DNA of 45,055 nucleotides. It comes from Flavobacterium sp. GTDB taxonomy: Bacteria; Bacteroidota; Bacteroidia; Flavobacteriales; Flavobacteriaceae. The stretch spans positions 1 to 45,055 of the forward strand of contig JAAFGY010000009.1 in assembly GCA_010365135.1 (NCBI GenBank), in the 5' to 3' direction. Position 1 is the stretch's first letter. Every line of letters starts with the position of its first letter. The notes beneath the pieces were generated by a model. The model was not told where the DNA came from. It was given only the letters and a program-made list of their open reading frames with translations, and made no database searches. A program made the translations under genes and the position numbers. Below, in pieces: positions 9,737 through 19,319 of the stretch.

Positions 9737-10792
9737 TTTCACTTTCACTTTTACGGCATCATCTTTTTTTAGCGACATTACACCGGTGGTCAACAATGTG
9801 TCACCAGTTTTTAGACCGGAAAGGACTAATATGGAGGCATCCGTTCTAGTGGCTGTTTCCACCATAATTTCTTTGACTTTACCCTTATTGGAAATAAGGA
9901 CTTTTTTTCCTTTTTGAACAGGAATAATGGCTTCCGATGGAATTACAATCGCATCTTTAATAATATCCAAGGGCAATTCGACATTAGCAAAAGTACCAGG
10001 CAACAGTTTTCCATCTTTGTTGTTGGCTATGGCACGCACTTGCAATGTTCTTGTTGCGATTTGAACTTCGGGTTCAATAGCATATATTTTGGCAGTATAT
10101 TTTTCCGTTGAACCCGCAACTGTAAAACTTAAATTGGAATTGGGTCTTACTTGATTGGCATATTTTTCAGGAATGGAAAAAGTAATTTTTAATTTACTGA
10201 TGTTGATTAGTTTGGCAACCAAAAGGCTAGGAGTTATGTAGGTTCCCGGCGAAATAGAACGCAATCCAACCTTTCCAGAAAAAGGTGCTTTTACTGAAGT
10301 TTTGGCAATTTGTGCTTGAATTAATTGGATTTGGGCTTGTGCCAATTTGAAATCGGCTCTGGCAACATCATATTCTTCTTGGCTAATGGCTTCTTTTTGA
10401 AGTAATAGTTTGGCTCTTCTTTCATTTTCTGAAGCCAATCCTTGTTTGGTTTTGGCTTGCGCCAATTGTGCTCTTAACTCCAAATCATTCACCTTGAAAA
10501 GCAATTGCCCTTTGCTGACATTGCTTCCTTCTTGAAAATTGATACTTTCTACAATTCCTGAAACCTCGGAACGAATTTCAACCTGTTCATTGGCTTCAAT
10601 GGAACCAGAAAGCGAGAGATTATTGTCGAAAGTTTGCGTGTGCACAACAACTCCACTAACGGTCATAACTTTGTTTTTTCCGTCTTTACCTTTGGGATCC
10701 TCATTTTTATTTTTGTTTGAAGCAATTCTATAAGCGATAAAAGCCCCGAAACCAATTATTAGCAGGCTATAAACGATATGTTTTATTTTCAT
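9734..10792 (-). CDS. Efflux RND transporter periplasmic adaptor subunit (MFP/HlyD-like)
   Basis: 352 aa; lipoyl/biotinyl-like hairpin (VEIRSEVSGIVESINFQEGSNVSKGQLLFKVND), KAPFSGKVGLRSISPGTYI. Confidence 0.93.
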   Translation of the reverse strand: MKIKHIVYSLLIIGFGAFIAYRIASNKNKNEDPKGKDGKNKVMTVSGVVVHTQTFDNNLSLSGSIEANEQVEIRSEVSGIVESINFQEGSNVSKGQLLFKVNDLELRAQLAQAKTKQGLASENERRAKLLLQKEAISQEEYDVARADFKLAQAQIQLIQAQIAKTSVKAPFSGKVGLRSISPGTYITPSLLVAKLINISKLKITFSIPEKYANQVRPNSNLSFTVAGSTEKYTAKIYAIEPEVQIATRTLQVRAIANNKDGKLLPGTFANVELPLDIIKDAIVIPSEAIIPVQKGKKVLISNKGKVKEIMVETATRTDASILVLSGLKTGDTLLTTGVMSLKKDDAVKVKVK

Positions 10793-11043
10793 AATTTATT
10801 TGAAAAAGTGAGACTACATTTCACTTGTTAAAGTTAAAAAGACAAATTTAGGTGTTAGAATTTTGAATAGTGAAACTTTTGCTAATTATTTAGTACTTAT
10901 AAGCAAATATTAATATTCGAAAAAAACAGCGTAACCCTAAGACATTAAAAATGTAAAATAGTTTAAATTTAATTCTTAAAAAAAGGTTTTTATCTATCTC
11001 TTTGCGAAGTAAATCCATGTTATTAATTTACTAATCAGGAAGT

Positions 11044-13152
11044 TTAACTAATATAATTCCAAATATTTTTCTTTTTGGTCAATTCAATATAAGTGGCTCG
11101 CAAAATAGCATTTTCGGGTTTTTGCATTGGTGCATCCTCCTTCAAAATTTGCAAGGCATAATTTCGTGCCAATATCAAAATATCACGATCGCGAACAATA
11201 TCGGCAATTTGAAGATTCAAGACACCACTTTGTTGCGTTCCCATCAAATCGCCAGGACCACGTAATTTTAAATCGACTTCGGCAATTTCGAAACCATCGT
11301 TTGTTCCGACCATCGTTTCCATTCGGGTTTTGCTGTCGGCACTTAATTTGTGGCTCGTCATCAGGATGCAATAACTTTGTTCCGCACCACGACCCACGCG
11401 ACCTCGCAGTTGATGGAGTTGCGACAATCCAAAACGTTCCGCACTTTCTATAATCATTACGCTCGCATTCGGAATATTCACGCCCACTTCAATCACGGTG
11501 GTGGCTACCATAATATTGGTTTTTCCTTCTGCAAAACGTTTCATTTCGGCATCTTTATCGGCCGGTTTCATTTTTCCGTGAAGGATGGAAATGGCATATT
11601 GTGGCAATGGAAAATCACGGGAAATACTTTCGTAACCGTCCATTAAATCCTTCAAATCCATAGTTTTCGATTCCTCAATTAACGGATAAACGATATAAAT
11701 TTGTCTTCCAAGGGCAATTTCGTCCCGAATGAATTTCCATACTTTCAGGCGATTGCTGTCAAATCGATGCACGGTTTGAATGGGTTTTCGTCCCGGAGGT
11801 AATTCGTCAATGACTGAAATATCCAAATCACCATACAAACTCATTGCCAAAGTTCGTGGAATAGGAGTGGCAGTCATCACCAAAACGTGTGGGGGAATTT
11901 CGTTTTTCTTCCACAATTTCGATCGTTGTTCCACTCCAAAACGATGTTGCTCGTCTATCACGGCCAAACCCAAGTTTTGAAATTTTACCTTGTCTTCCAA
12001 TAAAGCGTGTGTGCCAATCAGGATATGTAAACTGCCGTTTTCCAGTTCTTCGTGTATGATTCTTCTAGTTGCAATTTTAGTTGAACCAGTGAGTATTTTT
12101 ATATTGATATTCAATTCTTTGGCTAATTCTGACAAACCATTAAAATGTTGATTGGCTAAGATTTCTGTTGGCGCCATCAAACAAGATTGAAAACCGTTGT
12201 CCAAGGCAATCAGCATACTCATCAAAGCCACAATTGTTTTTCCAGAACCCACGTCGCCTTGCAGCAATCGGTTCATTTGGGCGTTGCTTCCCATATCGAT
12301 TCTGATTTCCTTGATGACTCTTTTTTGGGCATTCGTCAATTCAAAAGGCAAATGATTTTGGTAAAAATCATTGAAATAATCACCCACTTTTGTAAACGGA
12401 TGTCCTTTGATTTTGTGCTTCCGAATGAGATTTTTGGTAATTAATTGCAATTGGATATAAAACAATTCCTCAAATTTCAATCGGAATTGGGCTTTCGCCA
12501 ATGCTTCCGCGCTTTTTGGAAAATGAATGTTGAATAAAGCCGCATTTTTTGGCATCATTTTCAACTCAGAAATCAAATAATCGGGCAAGGTTTCAGCAAA
12601 TTTGGCTTGCGTTTCCTGAAACAATTGTTGCATCATTTTATTGATTACCCGATTCGAAATACCACGATTTGCCAAAGTTTCTGTCGATGGATAAACCGGT
12701 TGCATCGCCGATCGCAGGCTTTGTTCGTGTTCTGTCATCAATTCAATTTCGGGATGCGCCATATTGAAAGTATTTCCAAAAGAAGTACATTTTCCGAAAA
12801 TCACGCAGATTTCATTGAGTTTCAAACTCTCTCGAATCCATTTGTGACCTTGAAACCATACGAGTTCCATTTGACCTGTATCGTCGACAAAAGTAGCAAC
12901 CAATCGTTTCTGGTTTTTGCCAAATTCAACTGTTTTGATGTTGATGATTTTGCCAATGATTTGAACCTCTGCAATATTGTTTTGCAATTCGTTGATTTTA
13001 TAATACCGAGTTCTGTCAATGTATCGATTGGGAAAGAAATTGAGCAAATGACCGTACTTATGAATTCCCAATTCCTTGCGCAGCAAAGTCCCGCGGTTTG
13101 GACCGACGCCTTTGAGGTATTCGATGGGAGTTTCCAGAAGGTTTTGCTGCAT
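11044..13152 (-). CDS. recG: ATP-dependent DNA helicase RecG
   Basis: Walker A LLQGDVGSGKTIVAL, DEQHRFGVEQR, GRVGRGAEQSYC. Start moved to the internal M (MQQNLLETPIEYLKGVGPNRG), which matches the family better than the ORF-track start at 13194. Confidence 0.95.
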   Translation of the reverse strand: MQQNLLETPIEYLKGVGPNRGTLLRKELGIHKYGHLLNFFPNRYIDRTRYYKINELQNNIAEVQIIGKIINIKTVEFGKNQKRLVATFVDDTGQMELVWFQGHKWIRESLKLNEICVIFGKCTSFGNTFNMAHPEIELMTEHEQSLRSAMQPVYPSTETLANRGISNRVINKMMQQLFQETQAKFAETLPDYLISELKMMPKNAALFNIHFPKSAEALAKAQFRLKFEELFYIQLQLITKNLIRKHKIKGHPFTKVGDYFNDFYQNHLPFELTNAQKRVIKEIRIDMGSNAQMNRLLQGDVGSGKTIVALMSMLIALDNGFQSCLMAPTEILANQHFNGLSELAKELNINIKILTGSTKIATRRIIHEELENGSLHILIGTHALLEDKVKFQNLGLAVIDEQHRFGVEQRSKLWKKNEIPPHVLVMTATPIPRTLAMSLYGDLDISVIDELPPGRKPIQTVHRFDSNRLKVWKFIRDEIALGRQIYIVYPLIEESKTMDLKDLMDGYESISRDFPLPQYAISILHGKMKPADKDAEMKRFAEGKTNIMVATTVIEVGVNIPNASVMIIESAERFGLSQLHQLRGRVGRGAEQSYCILMTSHKLSADSKTRMETMVGTNDGFEIAEVDLKLRGPGDLMGTQQSGVLNLQIADIVRDRDILILARNYALQILKEDAPMQKPENAILRATYIELTKKKNIWNYIS

Positions 13153-13298
13153 GCTGTTAAATAGGACACTGATGAAACGGATTTGCCAAAACAAAAACGC
13201 AGATAAAAACGGATTTTTAATTTAATGAAGCGAAGATAGTTTTTTGTTTGGAAAATAAGAAATTGTAATTTATGAATTGCCGTTGGTTTTAACTAATG

Positions 13299-13314
13299 CC
13301 AATTTTAAAATTGG
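13299..13314. repeat. 16-bp perfect palindrome upstream of the DUF1697 gene
   Basis: ccaattttaaaattgg. Confidence 0.5.
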
Positions 13315-13350
13315 AAATACAGGAATTAGAAAATGATTAAAGTAAATAGG

Positions 13351-13358
13351 TATCTTTG
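13351..13358 (+). promoter_or_regulatory. Putative Bacteroidota -7 box (TAnnTTTG)
   Basis: TATCTTTG 20 nt before the ATG at 13379; no convincing -33 TTG seen. Confidence 0.35.
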
Positions 13359-13378
13359 AAAAATAAAATTACAAATAA

Positions 13379-13924
13379 ATGACAACCCATCTCGCACTCC
13401 TTCGTGGCATCAATGTTTCTGGTCACAATATGATAAAAATGGAGGCTTTGAAAACCACTTTAGAAGCCATTGGTTTCGAAAATGTGCAAACCTATATTCA
13501 ATCCGGAAATGTTTTTGTGGATACAGAGGATGAAAATGCTGCTGCTGTTGGTTTCAAAATCAAGCAAGAAATTTTTAAGGCTTTTGGTCATGAAGTTCCA
13601 ATTGTGGTCATTGGAAAACATGATTTAGAAACTTGTTTGAAGAACAATCCTTTTTTGAAAGAAAAAGAAGTTGATACTAAAAAATTATATGTAGCTTTTG
13701 TTTCCACAACCTTGCGAAGCGACAGCATCAATGATTTGAAAATCAGTCAATTTAGACCCGATGAAGCCAGTATTGATGCCGACAGAATTTACATTAAATA
13801 TGCCGTTGGAGCAGGAAAAACAAGGTTTGACCAAAAATACATTGAAAAGAAATTGAACGTTACAGCAACCATTCGGAATTGGAAAACCGTAACGCAATTG
13901 TTGAAATTATACAAGGAAAGATAA
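13379..13924 (+). CDS. DUF1697 domain-containing protein
   Basis: 181 aa; TTHLALLRGINVSGHNMIKMEALK...YIQSGNVFVD. Confidence 0.9.
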   Translation: MTTHLALLRGINVSGHNMIKMEALKTTLEAIGFENVQTYIQSGNVFVDTEDENAAAVGFKIKQEIFKAFGHEVPIVVIGKHDLETCLKNNPFLKEKEVDTKKLYVAFVSTTLRSDSINDLKISQFRPDEASIDADRIYIKYAVGAGKTRFDQKYIEKKLNVTATIRNWKTVTQLLKLYKER

Positions 13925-13998
13925 TACAAAAAAATCAGTAAAAATCAGTTTAATCCGTGTTATCCGTAGCTGAAAAACTAGAGCTAGCGACATATAAT

Positions 13999-14520
13999 TT
14001 ACCACAATTGTCCTACTTCATTTTTAATGAACGCTAAAGCGGCGTTACTTGGTGAAGTTTTCTCCAATAAATCACCCAAAATTACTTCTCGCAATTGATT
14101 GGCATCAGCCGCTTTTTCGTTCTTTGTAGCCAGACGTATCATTTGAATTGTGGCATTTTTGGCAGTGGTGATTATGGACCAACATTCATCTGAAATGTAG
14201 ATTTGTTGGGATAAATTGTGTTCGAATTCTTGTTCCACTTGTGCAATTACATAATTGGCATACTCATTTTTATCTTCGGAAATTGGCGTAATTCTCACCA
14301 AAAGTTGACTTGGATTAATGCGCTCCATAAACAAAGTGATTCGCTCGTAGGCCTGTAAACGCAATGGTAAAGTGTCTTTTCTATTGTCTTTTTGCAACAA
14401 CCATCTTCGGGTATTTAGTTGGTCTTTGAAATATGATCCAAATAAAAAGTACGCAACTCCTCCGGTAATTAAGGAAGGCAGCGTGTAAGCAAGTATTTCA
14501 ATTATTTTTGTGGAATCCAT
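13999..14520 (-). CDS. Conserved hypothetical protein with N-terminal TM segment
   Basis: 173 aa intact ORF, TLPSLITGGVAYFLFGSYF hydrophobic segment; looks like a Flavobacteriia conserved hypothetical. Confidence 0.65.
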   Translation of the reverse strand: MDSTKIIEILAYTLPSLITGGVAYFLFGSYFKDQLNTRRWLLQKDNRKDTLPLRLQAYERITLFMERINPSQLLVRITPISEDKNEYANYVIAQVEQEFEHNLSQQIYISDECWSIITTAKNATIQMIRLATKNEKAADANQLREVILGDLLEKTSPSNAALAFIKNEVGQLW

Positions 14521-14617
14521 TTGATATTTTAGATTTTTATTTAAAATTTTCTAACCAAAGACAAATTAACGAATAAACAAATAAACTTATATTACATTTG
14601 GTGAAATTTTATAAAAA

Positions 14618-15385
14618 ATGGAATCGTACATCATAATTTTGCTTTGTCTGGCAGCTTTTATTGCTGGATTTATTGATGCTATCGTTGGTGGAGGCGGGTT
14701 AATCCAAACACCAGTTGGATTGATTTTGTTGCCCAATCTTCCCGTTTCTACCGTTATTGGCTCCTTAAAAATACCTGCTTTTAGTGGAACATCCTTTGCC
14801 GCATATCAATACTTGAAAAAGGTAGATATGAACTGGAAATTATTGGCTATTATGATGATTTTGGCATTTCCATCTGCCTTTTTGGGTTCAACTTTATTGA
14901 CTTATGTGAGCAATGATTTTATGAAACCTTTATTACTCGTTGTTCTTTCCCTTTTAGTGGTTTATACTTATGCAAAGAAAAATTTCGGACAACATATCGT
15001 AAAAACACATTCCGCTAGAACTCAGGTTTTTTATGCCGTGATGATCAGTTTTGTTGTTGGTTTTTATGACGGATTTATTGGGCCAGGAACAGGCAGTTTT
15101 CTGGTTTTGGCTTTTATTGCCTTGATGGGATTTGATTTTTTGCATGCTTCCGCCAATGCAAAAATGGTGAATTTGGCGACCAATTTTGGGTCTATTTGCT
15201 TGTTTATGTTGAAAGGGAAAATTATTTGGGCGATTGCTATTCCTATGGCTTGCTGCAATGCTTTTGGGGGTTGGTTGGGTGCAAAATTAGCCATCAACAA
15301 AGGAAATAAGTTCATCCGAATCTTCTTTTTGGTAGTTGTTGTCGGAACCTTGATTCGGTTTGCGTATGATGTTTTTTATAAATAG
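14618..15385 (+). CDS. Sulfite exporter TauE/SafE family protein
   Basis: 255 aa polytopic; AFIAGFIDAIVGGGGLIQTPVGLILLP and GFYDGFIGPGTGSFLVLAFIALMGFDFLHASANAKMVN. Confidence 0.9.
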   Translation: MESYIIILLCLAAFIAGFIDAIVGGGGLIQTPVGLILLPNLPVSTVIGSLKIPAFSGTSFAAYQYLKKVDMNWKLLAIMMILAFPSAFLGSTLLTYVSNDFMKPLLLVVLSLLVVYTYAKKNFGQHIVKTHSARTQVFYAVMISFVVGFYDGFIGPGTGSFLVLAFIALMGFDFLHASANAKMVNLATNFGSICLFMLKGKIIWAIAIPMACCNAFGGWLGAKLAINKGNKFIRIFFLVVVVGTLIRFAYDVFYK

Positions 15386-15424
15386 AAAATATTATATTTA
15401 GTTCCAAAATCGATGTTTTCGTAA

Positions 15425-15459
15425 AGACCTCAAAGGTTTAAAAAAAACCTTTGAGGTCT
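15425..15459. terminator. 35-bp hairpin, 15-bp perfect arms (copy 1 of a dispersed element)
   Basis: agacctcaaaggttt-aaaaa-aaacctttgaggtct. Confidence 0.85.
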
Positions 15460-15554
15460 GTCAATTCCCTAAAGCATAAAATTTATTTTTTATTTTTTTA
15501 ATAAAACGACATTCATTCTTAAATCCTTATTTTTGCATTCAACAGAAAATTTTT

Positions 15555-17888
15555 ATGCGCAAATACATCGACCAACTTAACGAAGCCCAACGCGAACCCG
15601 TACTCCAAAAAGATGGCCCAATGATTATAATTGCTGGTGCGGGCTCGGGAAAAACGCGTGTATTGACCATTCGAATCGCTTATTTGATGAGTTTGGGTGT
15701 GGATGCATTTAGTATTTTGGCGCTTACATTTACCAATAAAGCGGCGCGCGAAATGAAAAAACGTATCTCCGATATTGTGGGTTCCAACGAAGCCAAAAAT
15801 CTTTGGATGGGAACTTTTCACTCGGTTTTTGCTCGAATTCTACGTTCCGAAGCCGATAAATTGGGTTATCCTTCCAACTTCACGATTTATGATTCCCAAG
15901 ATTCTGTTCGAGCGATTTCGGCGATTATTAAAGAAATGCAACTGGATCGAGATGTTTACAAACCAAAACAGGTTTTAAGTCGAATCTCTTCTTATAAAAA
16001 TAGTTTAATTACTGTAAAGGCTTACTTCAATAATCCCGAATTGCAAGAGCAAGACGCGATGAGCAAAAAGCCTCGTTTGGGCGAAATTTACCAAAATTAT
16101 GTTGATCGTTGTTTCAAGGCTGGCGCAATGGATTTTGATGATTTGTTGTTGAAGACCAATGAATTATTGACTCGCTTTCCGGAAGTTTTGGCGAAATATC
16201 AGAATCGTTTTCGTTATATTTTAGTCGATGAGTACCAAGATACCAACCATTCACAGTATTTGATTGTTCGTGCTTTATCGGATAAATTTCAAAATATTTG
16301 TGTCGTTGGTGATGATGCACAAAGCATTTATGCCTTTCGTGGTGCCAATATCAACAACATCCTGAATTTCCAAAAAGATTACGAAGGCGTGAAAACCTTT
16401 CGATTAGAACAAAATTACCGTTCCACCAAAAATATTGTGGAAGCGGCAAATACCATAATTGACAAGAATAAAACCAAACTTGACAAGATTGTTTGGACAG
16501 CCAATGATTTTGGTCCAAAAATAAAAGTGCATCGCAGTTTAACCGATGCCGAAGAAGGGCGTTTTGTAGCCAGCACGATTTTCGAACAAAAGATGCAAAA
16601 CCAAATGATGAATGGGCAATTTGCCATCTTGTATCGCACCAATGCACAATCCCGTGCTATGGAAGATGCGTTGAGAAAACGCGATATTCCGTATCGAATT
16701 TACGGAGGTTTGTCTTTTTATCAACGAAAAGAAATTAAGGATGTTTTGTGTTATTTGCGTTTGGTGATCAATCCAAAAGATGAGGAAGCATTAGTTCGAG
16801 TGATCAATTATCCGGCTCGTGGAATAGGGGATACAACGGTTGAAAAACTGACAGTTGCGGCCAATCATTACAAGCGTTCCATCTTTGAAGTCATGCAGAA
16901 TATTGACAAAATCGACTTGAAATTGAACTCGGGAACGAAACAAAAACTACAAGATTTTGTGACAATGATTCAGAGTTTTCAGGTGATTAACGAAAATCAA
17001 GATGCGTTTTATATTACCGATCACGTGGCAAAAAAAACAGGATTGGTTCAAGAATTAAAGAAAGATGCGACTCCAGAAGGAATGGCAAAAATCCAAAATA
17101 TCGAGGAATTATTAAACGGTATCAAGGATTTTACCGAAGGTCAAAGAGAGATTGACGGAGCTCGTGGGGCTTTGTCCGAATTTATGGAAGACGTTGCTTT
17201 GGCAACTGATTTAGACAAGGACACTAGCGACGAAGATCGTGTTGCTTTGATGACGATTCACTTGGCAAAAGGTTTAGAGTTTCCGCACGTTTTTGTGGTG
17301 GGAATGGAAGAAGATTTGTTTCCAAGTGCGATGAGTATGAGTACCCGAAGCGAACTCGAAGAAGAACGTCGTTTGTTTTATGTCGCACTAACTCGTGCTG
17401 AACATCAGGCTTATTTGACTTATGCACAATCTCGATACCGTTGGGGGAAACTAACCGACAGCGAACCTTCACGTTTTATCGAAGAAATCGATGGACAGTA
17501 TTTAGAATATCTTACACCTGAAGAAAATAATTACCGCTATAAACCAATGATTGACAGCGATATTTTTGGCGATATTGATAAATCCAAATTGCGTTTGGCA
17601 AAACCAATAGCAGGAACACCGCCTAATTATGTTACGAATAACGAACTCAAATCGGAGATTACTGTCCGTAAATTAAAACCAGTTGCGAGCAATTCTTCTT
17701 CGGGAGCTGCCAATTTATTTGATAATAAGCTTGCAGCTGGAAATATTGTAATGCACGAGCGTTTTGGTAAAGGCGAAGTGTTAAACCTTGAAGGTGTTGG
17801 CGCAGACAAAAAAGCGGAGATTAAATTTGAAGTTGGAGGGATAAAAAAATTGTTGTTGCGTTTCGCAAAATTGGATGTTATAGGGTAG
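15555..17888 (+). CDS. UvrD/PcrA-type ATP-dependent DNA helicase
   Basis: 777 aa; AGAGSGKTRVLTIRIAYL, VDEYQDTNHSQY, FRLEQNYRSTKNI, LMTIHLAKGLEFPHVFVVGMEE. Confidence 0.95.
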   Translation: MRKYIDQLNEAQREPVLQKDGPMIIIAGAGSGKTRVLTIRIAYLMSLGVDAFSILALTFTNKAAREMKKRISDIVGSNEAKNLWMGTFHSVFARILRSEADKLGYPSNFTIYDSQDSVRAISAIIKEMQLDRDVYKPKQVLSRISSYKNSLITVKAYFNNPELQEQDAMSKKPRLGEIYQNYVDRCFKAGAMDFDDLLLKTNELLTRFPEVLAKYQNRFRYILVDEYQDTNHSQYLIVRALSDKFQNICVVGDDAQSIYAFRGANINNILNFQKDYEGVKTFRLEQNYRSTKNIVEAANTIIDKNKTKLDKIVWTANDFGPKIKVHRSLTDAEEGRFVASTIFEQKMQNQMMNGQFAILYRTNAQSRAMEDALRKRDIPYRIYGGLSFYQRKEIKDVLCYLRLVINPKDEEALVRVINYPARGIGDTTVEKLTVAANHYKRSIFEVMQNIDKIDLKLNSGTKQKLQDFVTMIQSFQVINENQDAFYITDHVAKKTGLVQELKKDATPEGMAKIQNIEELLNGIKDFTEGQREIDGARGALSEFMEDVALATDLDKDTSDEDRVALMTIHLAKGLEFPHVFVVGMEEDLFPSAMSMSTRSELEEERRLFYVALTRAEHQAYLTYAQSRYRWGKLTDSEPSRFIEEIDGQYLEYLTPEENNYRYKPMIDSDIFGDIDKSKLRLAKPIAGTPPNYVTNNELKSEITVRKLKPVASNSSSGAANLFDNKLAAGNIVMHERFGKGEVLNLEGVGADKKAEIKFEVGGIKKLLLRFAKLDVIG

Positions 17889-17905
17889 AAGTTGTGTTTT
17901 TGCAC

Positions 17906-17963
17906 GTCTGTTCGAGTGTTTTATTAAAAATGCGACAGCTTTTTTAATAAAATGTATCGAGAA
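17906..17963 (+). repeat. REP-like palindrome, copy L (upstream of GIY-YIG gene)
   Basis: gtctgTTCGAGTG-ttttattaaaaa-[tgcgacagct]-tttttaataaaa-TGTATCGAGAA; 12-bp perfect stem (17919-17930/17941-17952), 10-nt loop. Confidence 0.85.
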
Positions 17964-17988
17964 TTATTTTAAGAAAAAGAGAAATAAT

Positions 17989-18282
17989 ATGAAACAGTCT
18001 TATGTTTATATTTTAAAATGTTCTGATAATTCTTATTACACCGGAGTTACAAGTAATTTAACTCGAAGACTTTTTCAACACGAAACAGCATTTTATCCAG
18101 ATTGTTACACAGCAAATAAAAGACCAGTTCATTTGGTTTATTATTGTGAATTCACCCATATTAATTTTGCAATTGATATTGAGAAGAAAATCAAAAAATG
18201 GTCAAGAGCAAAAAAAGAAGCTTTGATTAATGAAGAGTATGACAAACTTCCTAATTTAGCAAAGAAAAAGTTTAATAAATAA
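17989..18282 (+). CDS. GIY-YIG nuclease superfamily protein (small, YhbQ/UPF0213-like)
   Basis: 97 aa; SYVYILKCSDNSYYTGVTSNLTRRLFQHE. Confidence 0.92.
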   Translation: MKQSYVYILKCSDNSYYTGVTSNLTRRLFQHETAFYPDCYTANKRPVHLVYYCEFTHINFAIDIEKKIKKWSRAKKEALINEEYDKLPNLAKKKFNK

Positions 18283-18288
18283 TCACTA

Positions 18289-18366
18289 GTCAGTTCGAGT
18301 AATTTTTAAAGCTAGACAAATATTGATTGAAAAAAGTAAGCGTTTTGCTTTAAAAAATGTATCAAT
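18289..18366 (+). repeat. REP-like palindrome, degenerate copy M (downstream of GIY-YIG gene)
   Basis: gtcagTTCGAGTaatttttaaagc ... gctttaaaaaaTGTATCaatag; same end sequences, longer loop. Confidence 0.6.
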
Positions 18367-18387
18367 AGCAATCCGTACAATAAAAAC

Positions 18388-18449
18388 TTCTCGATACAAT
18401 TTTTAATAGTAAAGCTATCGCATTACTATTAAAAATCACTCGAAGTGAC
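18388..18449 (-). repeat. REP-like palindrome, copy R (inverted relative to L)
   Basis: ttctcgataca-atttttaatagtaa-[agctatcgca]-ttactattaaaaat-cactcgaagtgac; 14-bp perfect stem; loop is the reverse complement of tgcgatagct. Confidence 0.85.
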
Positions 18450-18471
18450 GGAGAAAATAAACAAAATAATA

Positions 18472-19092
18472 ATGGCACAATTCATAAAAATATACGAAGA
18501 TAAACCCAACGAAGCGGCAATTGCCAGAGTCGTGAAGGTTTTACAAGACGGTGGTTTGGTGATTTATCCAACCGATACCGTTTACGGTTTGGGATGCGAT
18601 ATTACTAATACCAAGGCTTTGGAACGCATTGCCAAAATAAAAGGAATAAAATTGGAAAAAGCCAATTTCTCCTTTATCTGTTATGATTTGAGCAACCTTT
18701 CAGATTATGTGAAGCAAATTGACACGGCCACTTTCAAGATTTTAAAACGGGCATTACCGGGTCCATATACTTTTATTTTACCAGGAAATAACAATCTGCC
18801 AAAGGAATTCAAGAAGAAAACCACGGTCGGAATTCGTATACCAGATAATTCCATTGCTTTGGAAATCGTCCGGCAATTGGGCAATCCCATTGTTTCCACA
18901 TCTATTTATGACGAAGACGAAGTGATAGAATATACCACCGATCCAGAACTTATTTTCGAAAAATGGCAAAACCTTGTCGATATGGTTATTGATGGTGGAT
19001 ATGGCGATAATCTAGCTTCAACGATTATTGATTTATCGGGCTATGAACCTGTTGTTGTTAGGGAAGGTAAAGGAGACATAGATATACTTTAA
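18472..19092 (+). CDS. L-threonylcarbamoyladenylate synthase family protein (Sua5/YciO/YrdC)
   Basis: GGLVIYPTDTVYGLGCDI...KANFSFICYDLSNLSDYV...LPGPYTFILPG. Start moved to MAQFIKIYED because the longer ORF runs into repeat R. Confidence 0.9.
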   Translation: MAQFIKIYEDKPNEAAIARVVKVLQDGGLVIYPTDTVYGLGCDITNTKALERIAKIKGIKLEKANFSFICYDLSNLSDYVKQIDTATFKILKRALPGPYTFILPGNNNLPKEFKKKTTVGIRIPDNSIALEIVRQLGNPIVSTSIYDEDEVIEYTTDPELIFEKWQNLVDMVIDGGYGDNLASTIIDLSGYEPVVVREGKGDIDIL

Positions 19093-19126
19093 ATACTTAA
19101 TTTTACGATTTACAACTAGTTATTTT

Positions 19127-19157
19127 AAAAACCGCTTCGCATTTGAAACGGTTTTTT
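19127..19157 (+). terminator. Terminator after the Sua5/YrdC gene
   Basis: aaaaccg...cggtttt hairpin with T7. Confidence 0.7.
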
Positions 19158-19319
19158 TGTGCTTTTTTTTAAAATATTTAAAAAAAAATAATTTTTCAAG
19201 ATATTGATAATTAATGTTTTAGTATAAATATTGATTTAAAAACAGAATTTTATTTAATAATTCAAAACCAAAACAATTACAATCCCGTAAATGACTATAT
19301 AACATTTAAAAAATAAATT

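Noticed and set aside
12607-13164. 185-aa + strand ORF opposite recG
   Set aside because: Antisense shadow of recG codons; no protein-family features.
18445-18471. Upstream start for the Sua5/YrdC gene (MTEKINKII...)
   Set aside because: This extension overlaps the terminal bases of palindrome R and is not family-like; MAQFIKIYED is the better start.
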